Part shown: positions 8,861-16,115 of the stretch, one piece after another
Layout: each line of letters opens with the position of its first letter
Numbering within the stretch: the first letter of the stretch is position 1
Assembly: GCA_050943495.1 (NCBI GenBank)
Contig: JBMNPH010000002.1
Location: 1-64,000 of the forward strand
Length of the DNA: 64,000 bases
From: Merdivicinus sp050943495
GTDB taxonomy: Bacteria; Bacillota; Clostridia; Oscillospirales; Ruminococcaceae
Reading direction: 5' to 3'
The notes under the pieces: model-generated
Databases searched by the model: none
What the model saw: only the letters and a program-made list of their open reading frames with translations
What the model was told of the DNA's origin: nothing
Position numbers and translations under genes: made by a program

Positions 8861-9788
8861 TCGGAAAAAGCAAATAGAATTCTCCGAGTTGATCGCGGAA
8901 GCTGCAGATCCGGCCGGTTTGGCTGCACGATCCGAAACATATTATCGAGAGCAGGCAAAACAGGTTGCGGATTTGTTTTGTGAAAAATTTCCACAAAATC
9001 AAGTTATTCTTCTTGCGGGACCGAGCAGTTCCGGAAAAACAACCACTTCGCTGAATCTCCAGCATGAGTTGCAAAAACGAGGAATTTTTTCTCTCTCGAT
9101 TTCGCTGGATGATTTTTTCAAAGAAAGGGAAGCAGCTCCTTTATTAGAGGATGGTTCCCCTGATTTGGAAACGGTCGAATTAGTAGATTTGGAGTTTTTG
9201 GATGCATGTTTTGAAAAACTATTTTCGTATGGAAGCTGTGATTTTCCGATATTCGATTTTGCGCATGGTAGGCGAAGCGAGAATGTTAAGCCATGCCAAC
9301 TGGATGAACATACAGCAGTGATTATCGAAGGTCTGCATGCGCTAAATCCGTTGGTATGCAGCCGAAAATTCTGCAAAAATGCACTGAAAATTTACATCTC
9401 CATTAAGACGGAATTTTTTGACGGTTCACAACGGCTTTTTAGTACCCGAGAACTGCGGTTGGTGCGGCGAATTATTCGCGACTATAATTTCCGATCCACC
9501 TCTCCAGCGGATACCATGGCAATGTGGAAAAATGTTGTACGTGGCGAAGATCATTATATTCGGCCATTTCGTTTGGATGCAGACTATTGGCTGGATTCCG
9601 TGCATTATTATGAACCTTTTGTGTATCGTGACATTTTTTTGAATCTTACACAGGATGCTCTGTGGAAGGATACAGCGAATCGGGAAATTATGGAGAAAAT
9701 GCGGGAAAATATGAGGAAATTTCCGGCGATTTCGACAAAATATGTACCAAAGGATTCCCTTTTGCGCGAATTCATAATTTTGCCTTGA
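8850..9788 (+). CDS. Uridine kinase-like nucleoside kinase
   Basis: A 312-aa protein. Walker A GPSSSGKTT is at 57-65, a DDFF lid-type motif follows, and IIEGLHALN matches the Udk/phosphoribulokinase superfamily. Many clostridial nucleoside kinases of this type are about 550 aa with an N-terminal TGS domain; this one has only about 55 residues before the P-loop. ATG 8850 follows GGAGGAGG (8833-8840) at ideal spacing and overlaps the hemZ stop by 11 bp. The phosphate acceptor is inferred from family only. Confidence 0.82.
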   Translation: MVSDRKKQIEFSELIAEAADPAGLAARSETYYREQAKQVADLFCEKFPQNQVILLAGPSSSGKTTTSLNLQHELQKRGIFSLSISLDDFFKEREAAPLLEDGSPDLETVELVDLEFLDACFEKLFSYGSCDFPIFDFAHGRRSENVKPCQLDEHTAVIIEGLHALNPLVCSRKFCKNALKIYISIKTEFFDGSQRLFSTRELRLVRRIIRDYNFRSTSPADTMAMWKNVVRGEDHYIRPFRLDADYWLDSVHYYEPFVYRDIFLNLTQDALWKDTANREIMEKMRENMRKFPAISTKYVPKDSLLREFIILP

Positions 9789-9813
9789 ATCAGCGCTGAA
9801 AATGGAATATAAT
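9785..9813 (+). promoter_or_regulatory. Promoter of the zinc-ribbon gene
   Basis: TTGAAT (9785-9790), a 17-bp spacer and TATAAT (9808-9813). A small hairpin CGGG/CCCG (9827-9839) follows near the transcript 5' end. Confidence 0.7.
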
Positions 9814-9860
9814 GGAGATGAAAAAGCGGGAAACTCCCGTTCTTAAAGGAGGAATTTATG

Positions 9861-10394
9861 ATGAATCGAGTGTTGGATGATTTGATTGCTTCCGCTAAAA
9901 ATCTGGCGGACAAAGCAGGAAAGGCCACTGATAAAGCCGTCGAGTATTCGAAGCTGAAATATCAGAGTGTTCAGCTGGCGTCTGAGTTGCGGGGCTTATA
10001 TGAAAAACTTGGTAACGCAGTTTATACCATGGTAAAATCGGATTTTGATAATAAGGATTTGATGGACTCCATTATCAGCGAGATTGACCATGTGAAAGAT
10101 TCCTTACAGGACATCAATGTGCAGATTGCAGAGTATAAAAATTCCGTTGTCTGTCCAGCTTGCGGAGCAGTGAACGACAAGGATGCATGTTACTGCAATA
10201 AATGCGGCAATAAGTTTGTGCCCAAAACAGAGGAAGAAACCGTTTGTTGTGAGGAAGAGGATTCTTGCAGCTGTGGTGAAGAAACATGCGAATGTGGTTG
10301 TAATAGTGAGGAACCAAAAGAAGACTGTTGTTGTAAAAATGAGGGCAATGACTGCACCTGTGAATGCGAAAAAGAGGAGTCAAAACCGGAATAA
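9861..10394 (+). CDS. Zinc-ribbon protein with a cysteine-rich acidic tail
   Basis: A 177-aa protein of unknown function. Residues 1-95 are a Lys/Ala-rich helical region, probably coiled. A zinc ribbon follows (CPACG at 98-102, then CNKCG). The last 45 residues are unusual: 13 cysteines in CC, CSC, CECGC, CCC and CTCEC clusters mixed with Glu and Asp, giving 17 Cys in total. This resembles a metallothionein-like metal-binding tail. AAAGGAGG (9845-9852) serves ATG 9858 or 9861. No partner gene reveals the metal or role. Confidence 0.75.
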   Translation: MNRVLDDLIASAKNLADKAGKATDKAVEYSKLKYQSVQLASELRGLYEKLGNAVYTMVKSDFDNKDLMDSIISEIDHVKDSLQDINVQIAEYKNSVVCPACGAVNDKDACYCNKCGNKFVPKTEEETVCCEEEDSCSCGEETCECGCNSEEPKEDCCCKNEGNDCTCECEKEESKPE

Positions 10395-10441
10395 GAAACA
10401 TTTGACAGCCGAATTTTTGAGAGAGCATAGGAGTGTTGTGT

Positions 10442-12199
10442 TTGCAGGAGCGTAAGAGTCAGAGCCTGTTGCAGGGGGCATCCGTTTTAGCTGCGTCTAT
10501 GATTATTGTCAAGTTGGTCGGCGCAGTATTTCGGATTCCGTTGGGCAGTATCCTGGATGGCGAAGGAATGGGATACTATCAGACTGCTTACAGTGTTTTT
10601 GTAATGGTGTATTCCTTTTCGACAGCCGGGTTGCCTGCTGCTGTGGCCAAAATGGTGGCAGAGCAATCGGTTCGTAATCGGTATCAGGATATCCGAAAAA
10701 TCCGTTCCCTGTCAGTAAAGTTGTTCTTTTTTATGGGGCTGCTGGGATTTTTGCTGATGGCAATTTTCAGTAAGTTGTATGTAGACTTAACAAAAACTTC
10801 CGGCAATGCCGTATGGAGCGTTCTGGCCATATCGCCTGCGATCTTATTTGGTTGTATGATGTCCGCATACCGTGGGTATTATGAGGGTATGCGGAATATG
10901 ACTCCCACGGCTGTTTCACAGGTAATTGAGGTACTGGCAAAATTAGTTTTTGGCTTGTCGCTGTCAGGCGGAGTATTCCTATTGGCAAACAAGCAGTTTG
11001 AGACAACGGGCATAGTCTTTGGGAATCCCGCAGCAACAGAAGCGGAAATGCGTCTGTATGCTTCACCTTATGCATCTGCAGCGGCAATATTGGGTGTAAC
11101 GATTTCCACATTTGTCGGCACTGTGTATTTGGTGATTCTGCATAAGAGAAAAGGGGACGGGATTACCAGTGCAGAATTGCAGCATTCTCCCAAACCGATG
11201 CGCGGACGGGTCTTGATGGTACGGCTGATAAAAATTGCCATACCTATCTCGATCGGATCGATTGTGGTAAATGTGGGTCAGTTTATTGATACCTTTACCA
11301 TTATGAACCGGTTGGACTATGCCTTTCGAACCTATCCTGATCAAATGACTGCAATATTTGGAGGATTGGTTCCGGATACGCAGATTGCAGTAGCAGGAGG
11401 CGCAGCGAATTTTATTTTCGGATCTTATAGCGGATATGCGCTTTCCGTTTTCAATCTGGTACCGGCATTTACGGGGATATTTGGGAAAAGTGCCTTGCCG
11501 AATGTGACGGCAGCATGGACGGCACATGATCGCCGTTCCACACGAGTAAATATTGAGTCGGTAATCCGAATGACCTGTTTATTTGCAATGCCTGCAAGCC
11601 TTGGCATATTGGCGATGGCAAAACCGATTTTGACTTTGTTATATCCAACGCGTGCCGCAGAAGTAGCAATTGCGGCACCAGTATTGAGTCTGCAGGGAAT
11701 ATCCTTAATCTTTTTAGCCTTGGCAACACCAATTTTTGCAATTTTGCAGGCGCTGGGCCGGGCGGATCTTCCGCCGAAATTCATGTTGTTGGGTGCGATT
11801 TTAAAATTTGTAGTCAACTGGGTGACGATTGGGATACCTCAGATCAATGTACAGGGTGCAGCTGCAGGTACCGTGTCCTGTTATGCTACGATACTCATCC
11901 TAAGTCTGATATGGCTGCGTAAAATTACCGGTTTTCCGATTCATTTTGTGCGGCTATCCTGGAAAACGCTCACAGCAAGTTTGCTTTGTGCCGGAACAGC
12001 CTATGGAATGTACCATTGGGTTCTTGGTGGATTTATGGGAGAGGGCAGCTTGAATACCCTGTTTTCGATTGGATGTGGAGCAGGAGTCTATGTGATTTTC
12101 CTCCTGCTGATGCGCGGAATCTCAAAAGATGACGTTTTAATGCTTCCAAAGGGAGAAAAATTTGCAAAACTACTTGCAAAATATCGATTGTTGGGTTAA
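10442..12199 (+). CDS. SpoVB-like polysaccharide/lipid II flippase (MVF/MATE-like)
   Basis: A 585-aa integral membrane protein with about 14 hydrophobic segments. The N terminus QSLLQGASVLAAS...GAVFRIPLG matches the SpoVB/Wzx-like MOP superfamily used for spore cortex or envelope polymer export. I chose the rare TTG start at 10442 because AGGAG (10429-10433) lies 8 nt upstream; a GTG at 10433 would overlap that SD and TTG 10436 is too close. It could instead be a vegetative lipid II flippase paralogue, since several such proteins occur per genome. Confidence 0.85.
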   Translation: MQERKSQSLLQGASVLAASMIIVKLVGAVFRIPLGSILDGEGMGYYQTAYSVFVMVYSFSTAGLPAAVAKMVAEQSVRNRYQDIRKIRSLSVKLFFFMGLLGFLLMAIFSKLYVDLTKTSGNAVWSVLAISPAILFGCMMSAYRGYYEGMRNMTPTAVSQVIEVLAKLVFGLSLSGGVFLLANKQFETTGIVFGNPAATEAEMRLYASPYASAAAILGVTISTFVGTVYLVILHKRKGDGITSAELQHSPKPMRGRVLMVRLIKIAIPISIGSIVVNVGQFIDTFTIMNRLDYAFRTYPDQMTAIFGGLVPDTQIAVAGGAANFIFGSYSGYALSVFNLVPAFTGIFGKSALPNVTAAWTAHDRRSTRVNIESVIRMTCLFAMPASLGILAMAKPILTLLYPTRAAEVAIAAPVLSLQGISLIFLALATPIFAILQALGRADLPPKFMLLGAILKFVVNWVTIGIPQINVQGAAAGTVSCYATILILSLIWLRKITGFPIHFVRLSWKTLTASLLCAGTAYGMYHWVLGGFMGEGSLNTLFSIGCGAGVYVIFLLLMRGISKDDVLMLPKGEKFAKLLAKYRLLG

Positions 12200-12266
12200 A
12201 ATATCACATATACGGGATTGAAAATGAGGGATCATTCTGGAATTTCAAAGAAAAGAACGGTATGGG

Positions 12267-13055
12267 ATGGACGATCTGTTGAAGATCATGGAAATCCTGC
12301 GCGGAGAGAATGGCTGTCCTTGGGATCGGGAACAGACACATCAGACTATCCGCGGAAACTTTATTGAAGAAACATATGAGGCAGTCGAAGCAATTGATAA
12401 GCAAGATTCGGTTTTGCTTCGGGAAGAGCTAGGGGATGTCCTTTTGCAGGTGGTTTTTCACGCCCGTATGGAAGAAGAGGCTGGTTCTTTTGCATTCGGA
12501 GATGTCGTGCATGATATTTGCAGTAAGCTGATTATTCGGCATCCGCACATATTTGCAGACGTAACGGTGCAAAATACAGACGAAGTGCTTGCCAATTGGG
12601 AGGCAATCAAGAATTCTGTAAAAGGAACCAAAACACAGACAGAACGGTTGCGCGCCGTTCCGGCCGTGTATCCTGCCTTAATGCGAAGTCAAAAGGTCGC
12701 AAGTCGGGCAGCAAAAGCTGGATTGGATTATAGGAATCCGGAAGATGCGTGGAAGGATCTCGAAAGTGAGATTTCCGAGCTGAAGGAAGCAATTGCAGAA
12801 GAGAATGTAGCTCATATCGAGGAAGAAATGGGCGATTTGCTTTTCTCGGTGGTTAATGTATCGCGTCATATGAATGTGGACAGCGAATATGCGTTGACAC
12901 GATCCTGTGAGAAGTTTATCGATCGCTTTGAGCAGGTGGAGTTGCTTGCCCAGCAGAAGGGAATTGCACTCAATGAAGCAGATCCGCAAACATTGGATGA
13001 CCTGTGGAAACAGGCGAAAAAACTAATGAATTGCAAGGAAACTTGTGAATCGTAA
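12267..13055 (+). CDS. mazG: MazG nucleoside triphosphate pyrophosphohydrolase
   Basis: A tandem-domain MazG of at least 262 aa. It hydrolyses NTPs or dNTPs to NMP and PPi, clearing aberrant nucleotides. The first domain has GCPWDREQTH, FIEETYEAVEA and EELGDVLLQ; the second has EEEMGDLLFS, both with metal-binding Glu clusters. Start: the ATG at 12267 has only a weak AAAG SD. The frame is open upstream to a TGA at 12225-12227, and the residues encoded there (LEFQRKERYG) look like the conserved clostridial MazG N terminus. A CTG at 12237 or ATT at 12234, after GAGGG (12226-12230), may be the real start. Confidence 0.93.
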   Translation: MDDLLKIMEILRGENGCPWDREQTHQTIRGNFIEETYEAVEAIDKQDSVLLREELGDVLLQVVFHARMEEEAGSFAFGDVVHDICSKLIIRHPHIFADVTVQNTDEVLANWEAIKNSVKGTKTQTERLRAVPAVYPALMRSQKVASRAAKAGLDYRNPEDAWKDLESEISELKEAIAEENVAHIEEEMGDLLFSVVNVSRHMNVDSEYALTRSCEKFIDRFEQVELLAQQKGIALNEADPQTLDDLWKQAKKLMNCKETCES

Positions 13056-13074
13056 AAAAATGGAGGTCAAAACA

Positions 13075-13350
13075 ATGACAAAAACTGAACTGATCAATGC
13101 CGTAGCTGAAAAAGCAGAATTTTCCAAAAAGGATGCAGAAAAGGCTGTAAACGCAGTCCTGGAAAGTATTACCGATGCTCTGACCGGTGGCGAAAAGGTC
13201 CAGCTGGTTGGCTTTGGCACATTTGAGGTCCGGGATCGTGCGGAGAGAGAGGGCAAAAATCCCGCAACTGGCGAAGTCATCAAAATCGCAGCGACCAAAG
13301 TACCTGCTTTCAAAGCAGGCAAGGCGTTGAAGGATGCTGTCGCAAAATAA
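13075..13350 (+). CDS. hup: HU family DNA-binding protein
   Basis: A 91-aa histone-like protein. MTKTELINAVAEK, GFGTFEVRDR and the arm region GKNPATGEVIKI are the HU signature; a dimer bends and compacts DNA. GGAGG (13062-13066) lies 8 nt before ATG 13075; an in-frame ATG at 13045 is inside the mazG tail. It is followed by a strong terminator and then rqcP. Confidence 0.96.
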   Translation: MTKTELINAVAEKAEFSKKDAEKAVNAVLESITDALTGGEKVQLVGFGTFEVRDRAEREGKNPATGEVIKIAATKVPAFKAGKALKDAVAK

Positions 13351-13368
13351 GCGAATGGAATGAATTGC

Positions 13369-13409
13369 AGGATCTTCTTTTCCGTGGAATTCGGAAGAGA
13401 AGATCCTTT
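13369..13409 (+). terminator. Rho-independent terminator after hup
   Basis: Arms at 13370-13383 (GGATCTTCTTTTCC) and 13393-13406 (GGAAGAGAAGATCC) form a 14-bp stem with one G-U pair, followed by TTT. Some readthrough into rqcP is possible because only 20 bp separate them. Confidence 0.8.
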
Positions 13410-13429
13410 GTATATAGGAGGAATTTAAT

Positions 13430-13672
13430 ATGCGTTTGGATAAATATTTGAAGGTGAGCCGACTGATCAAGCGGCGAACAATTGCGAATGAAGCCTGTGA
13501 TGCAGGCAAAGTACTGATTAATGGGAAGCCAGCACGGGCATCATATGATGTCAAAGTAGGTGATATCATTGAGGTACAGATTGGCGTGCATCCACTAAAA
13601 GCAAAGGTATTGGATGTTGCCGAAGTAGTACGGAAGGAAAATGCCACTGGGTTATATGAATTGATGGAATAA
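13430..13672 (+). CDS. rqcP: S4-domain RNA-binding protein RqcP (YabO)
   Basis: An 80-aa S4 domain protein: MRLDKYLKVSRLIKRR, then VLINGKPA and VKVGDIIEV. RqcP works with RqcH in ribosome-associated quality control, adding Ala tails on stalled 50S peptidyl-tRNA complexes. GGAGG at 13418-13422 precedes the ATG. It begins the conserved yabO-yabP-yabQ-divIC-yabR block found in spore formers. Confidence 0.92.
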   Translation: MRLDKYLKVSRLIKRRTIANEACDAGKVLINGKPARASYDVKVGDIIEVQIGVHPLKAKVLDVAEVVRKENATGLYELME

Positions 13673-13686
13673 CCCTTCTAAAAAAT

Positions 13687-13728
13687 CCCTTTCCAGCATA
13701 TAAAATAACAAGTTTCAATTGGAAAGGG
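13687..13728 (+). promoter_or_regulatory. Hairpin masking the yabP ribosome-binding site
   Basis: CCCTTTCCA (13687-13695) is the exact reverse complement of TGGAAAGGG (13720-13728), with a 24-nt AT-rich loop. The right arm contains the yabP SD (AAAGGG, 13723-13728), so readthrough transcripts from hup/rqcP would have it base-paired. A transcript starting inside the loop would escape. Confidence 0.5.
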
Positions 13729-13736
13729 TGTTGAAA

Positions 13737-14015
13737 ATGCCAGATGCAAAATCATTGCGGATGCCGCATAGCCTGATTTTAGAAGAACGGAAACGATTGC
13801 ATGTTTCCGGTGTACAGGATGTGGATTGCTTTGATGAAGGAACGGTGATCCTGTATACGAATATGGGAAGACTCGTCATACGAGGGAGAGAACTGCATGT
13901 CAATGCATTGGATGTGGATACAGGTGAGTTCTCGATGGAAGGGGATCTGATTTCCTTTGCCTATGCTGAAGAGGAAAAACCCCGCTATGGAATTTTTTCT
14001 AAACTGTTCCGATAG
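13737..14015 (+). CDS. yabP: Sporulation protein YabP
   Basis: A 92-aa protein of the YabP/YqfC family, required for sporulation in Bacillus. The family pattern MPHSLILEERKRLHVSGV, then VDCFDE and VILYTNMGRLVIRG, is clear. Start ATG 13737 has AGGG (13725-13728) 8 nt upstream; a longer reading from 13719 would begin inside the SD. It is 12 bp upstream of yabQ. Confidence 0.92.
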   Translation: MPDAKSLRMPHSLILEERKRLHVSGVQDVDCFDEGTVILYTNMGRLVIRGRELHVNALDVDTGEFSMEGDLISFAYAEEEKPRYGIFSKLFR

Positions 14016-14027
14016 CAGGAGGGGATT

Positions 14028-14570
14028 ATGTATATTGCACCGGGAACGATTGTATTTGGCTATGCTTGCTGTATTGGCGTGGGGCTTGGAATTTATTATG
14101 ATGTTTTTCGAGTACTGAGGATGTTGATAGGAAAAAGCAGTGGGATTATCTTTGTAGAAGATTGTCTTTTTGCGCTAACTGCGACAGGTGTTACTTTCTG
14201 GTTTGTACTAACGCATTGCAGTGGTTTTTTAAGGGGGTTTGTTCTGGTCGGAGAGGGACTGGGATTTGTAATTTACCATTTTACCGTGGGAGAATGTGTG
14301 ATACGAATCTTTCGATGGATAATCGAATTGATTAAAAAGATTATTACAGTCATATTTCGTCATATTATTTTGCCGCCTATTCGCACGATTTTAAAAATAT
14401 TGCACAAAATATTTGATCCATTTTCACGCAATCTACAAAAATTCAAAAAGTTCTGTTTTTCGCACAACTTTTCCTTGCAACTTCCCCGCAAAATATTGTA
14501 TAATAAACATAATAAGCAGGGAAAGACAGAAAGGATGGCGGCAATACGGGATGAAAGTGAAGAAAAGTAA
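14028..14570 (+). CDS. yabQ: Spore cortex biosynthesis protein YabQ
   Basis: A 180-aa membrane protein with about four hydrophobic segments in the first 110 residues (GTIVFGYACCIGVGLGIYYD, VEDCLFALTA) and a basic C-terminal tail. In Bacillus it sits in the forespore outer membrane and is needed for cortex formation. AGGAGGGG precedes the ATG. Its last 20 bp overlap divIC, and a vegetative promoter for divIC lies within its 3' end. Confidence 0.9.
   Translation: MYIAPGTIVFGYACCIGVGLGIYYDVFRVLRMLIGKSSGIIFVEDCLFALTATGVTFWFVLTHCSGFLRGFVLVGEGLGFVIYHFTVGECVIRIFRWIIELIKKIITVIFRHIILPPIRTILKILHKIFDPFSRNLQKFKKFCFSHNFSLQLPRKILYNKHNKQGKTERMAAIRDESEEK
14475..14504 (+). promoter_or_regulatory. Promoter inside yabQ for divIC
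   Basis: TTGCAA (14475-14480), an 18-bp spacer and TATAAT (14499-14504). It lies 47 bp before divIC and lets an essential division gene be expressed apart from the sporulation genes upstream. Confidence 0.65.
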
Positions 14571-14841
14571 GGTCAATCGTATTGTGAATGTTGCAATTAT
14601 TGCCTTAATTGGATATGTTGTAGTCTCCTTGTTTGTCTTGCAGGCGGATATTTCATCGCGTCGTCGTCAATTGAGCGTGCTGGAGGAACAATGTCAAGAA
14701 CAGCAGCTTGAAAATCAGGAACTGGATAATTTGATGGAACGAGATTCTGATTTTGAATATATTGTAAAAATGGCGCGGGAAAAATTGGGGTTGGTCTTTC
14801 CGGAAGAGCATATTTTTTATGACGCTTCTGGAAATCAATAA
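14551..14841 (+). CDS. divIC: Septum formation initiator DivIC/FtsL-like
   Basis: A 96-aa bitopic membrane protein: short basic N terminus, one membrane segment (about 10-30, VAIIALIGYVVVSLFVL), then a Gln/Glu-rich coiled coil (about 35-65) and the family end YIVKMAREKLGLVFPEEHIF. DivIC with FtsL and DivIB forms the divisome scaffold that activates septal wall synthesis. No SD is close; AAGG (14531-14534) is 16 nt away, so translation may be coupled to yabQ. Confidence 0.9.
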   Translation: MKVKKSKVNRIVNVAIIALIGYVVVSLFVLQADISSRRRQLSVLEEQCQEQQLENQELDNLMERDSDFEYIVKMAREKLGLVFPEEHIFYDASGNQ

Positions 14842-14879
14842 TGATATGTAGCAGTTTTAAGGAGGCTCACAAGACATTT

Positions 14880-15353
14880 ATGCAGCTTGAAGTAGGAAAA
14901 ATATATGAAGGCAAAGTGACCGGCATCACGAAGTTCGGCGCATTCGTGGATCTCGGCGAGAATCAAACCGGCATGGTTCATATCTCAGAAGTTGCGCCTA
15001 CATTTGTGAAAGAGATAACGGACTTCATCTCGATGGGACAGACCGTAAAAGTACGGGTGTTGAATATTGGAGAAGAAGGAAAAGTGAGTCTTTCCATCAA
15101 GCGAGCGGTTGATACGCCTCCGAATACGCAGTCCCGTCCCCAACGTCCCCGTAATAATAACGGAAGTAATATGGACCGGCGTCCACCTCAAAATGACGGA
15201 AATTCGGGCTTTTCACGCGGTTCGCAGCAGGAAGGAAGCAAGAGCTTTGAGGATATGCTGAGCAAATTTATGCAGCGTAGTGATGAAAAGATGTCGGACT
15301 TGAAAAAGTCGATGGACAGCAAACGCGGATCTTATCAAAAGCGTCCCCGCTGA
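14880..15353 (+). CDS. S1 RNA-binding domain protein (YabR-like)
   Basis: A 157-aa protein. One S1 domain (about 1-72: VGKIYEGKVTGITKFGAFVDLG, with VHISEVA and VSLSIKR) is followed by a low-complexity Arg/Pro/Asn/Gln-rich linker and a short helical tail. Homologues bind RNA or ribosomes; the precise role is unknown. ATG 14880 matches the family start; the SD AAGGAGG (14859-14865) is rather far at 14 nt. A longer frame from ATG 14841 overlaps the divIC stop but carries that SD inside it. Confidence 0.85.
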   Translation: MQLEVGKIYEGKVTGITKFGAFVDLGENQTGMVHISEVAPTFVKEITDFISMGQTVKVRVLNIGEEGKVSLSIKRAVDTPPNTQSRPQRPRNNNGSNMDRRPPQNDGNSGFSRGSQQEGSKSFEDMLSKFMQRSDEKMSDLKKSMDSKRGSYQKRPR

Positions 15354-15366
15354 ATCACATAAAATT

Positions 15367-15403
15367 AACCTGCGGCAGCGAAAATTCGGTGCCGCAGGTT
15401 TTT
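15367..15403 (+). terminator. Rho-independent terminator
   Basis: AACCTGCGGCA (15367-15377) pairs with TGCCGCAGGTT (15390-15400), followed by TTT. It ends the yabO-S1 block. Confidence 0.85.
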
Positions 15404-15430
15404 CGATAACAATGGAAAGGAGTGTTTCGG

Positions 15431-15805
15431 ATGAAACTTCAGGAGTCCGGTGAAAATTATTTGGAAACGGTATTGATTTTGGAGGATAAAAATGGTGCAG
15501 TGCGGTCGGTTGATGTTGCGAATTATCTTGGGGTATCCAAGCCGAGTGTAAGCCGGGCGATGAATGTCCTGAAGGCAGCCGGCTACATTACGCAGGAAAG
15601 TTATGGGGACATTTATCTGACCGAGAAGGGAAGAGAACGGGCAGGTGCCGTATTAGAAAGGCATCATTTAATCGCAGAATTTTTGATCTTGTCAGTTGGA
15701 ATTGATCGTGAGACAGCAGATCGAGATGCCTGTCGAATTGAGCATGTCATCAGTCCAGAGACGGAGGAAGGCATGCGTCGTTATGTAGAGCAAAACCGCC
15801 GTTAA
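15431..15805 (+). CDS. DtxR/MntR-family metal-dependent regulator
   Basis: A 124-aa protein. A winged HTH spans about 5-65 (VDVANYLGVSKPSVSRAMNVL) and a dimerisation/metal domain about 68-120 (ERHHLIAEFL, DACRIEHVIS). It has the short MntR layout without an SH3 domain. The second-site triad is C101, E104, H105, which matches the iron-type Cys-Glu-His of DtxR rather than the Glu-Glu-His of MntR, and N9 replaces the MntR Asp. Iron sensing is therefore more likely than manganese, by inference. No metal transporter is adjacent. AGGAG (15418-15422) supports ATG 15431. Confidence 0.88.
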   Translation: MKLQESGENYLETVLILEDKNGAVRSVDVANYLGVSKPSVSRAMNVLKAAGYITQESYGDIYLTEKGRERAGAVLERHHLIAEFLILSVGIDRETADRDACRIEHVISPETEEGMRRYVEQNRR

Positions 15806-15827
15806 CTTTATAAAGTAAAAGTTTATG

Positions 15828-15872
15828 GTATAGAAAATTCCCGGATTCTTTGGATCCGGGAATTTTCTATAC
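15828..15872. terminator. Perfect 19-bp inverted repeat between convergent genes (bidirectional terminator)
   Basis: Arms 15828-15846 and 15854-15872 are exact reverse complements with a 7-nt loop, so the hairpin is very stable. It lies between the DtxR-type gene (plus) and the pncB cluster (minus). Plus-strand reading continues with ATTTT; on the minus strand no long T run follows. Confidence 0.75.
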
Positions 15873-16103
15873 ATTTTGTACCCATACAGGCGTAACAAAT
15901 GCGCATGGATTGTTTAGCTGAGCAACTTCTTTTCAAAAGTTAAAAGGTAACAAGATGGCCTGAGTTAGCCTCTGCAACTTCTTGCCGGACAATCTCCCAT
16001 TGATCATGATGATCAGCTGCACGGGCAAGCGCATTTTACTGACTGCCGTAACCATAGGTAATACCACAGTGCGAGTGAATATCCCCCTAGTAAACAGGCA
16101 TGT
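15866..16103 (-). pseudogene. Decayed DUF3604/PHP-like gene downstream of pncB
   Basis: An intact SD (AAAAGGAGA) and ATG (16101-16103) remain directly after the pncB stop. Reading on the minus strand gives MPVY, a TAG stop and GD, then a 2-base slip in an ATATAT run. It continues as IHSHCGITYGYGS with another stop soon after, then DHHDQWEIVRQEVAEAN and SGHLVTF. After a further frame change, NNPCAFVTPVWV ends at TAG near 15866. The first part matches the GD(I/L)H(N)HC.(I)SYG.GS start of DUF3604-type metal-dependent (PHP-like) proteins; the middle is largely deleted. At least two stops and two frame changes show it is dead. Family assignment rests on my pattern recognition only. Confidence 0.6.
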
Positions 16104-16115
16104 CAAACTCTCCTT

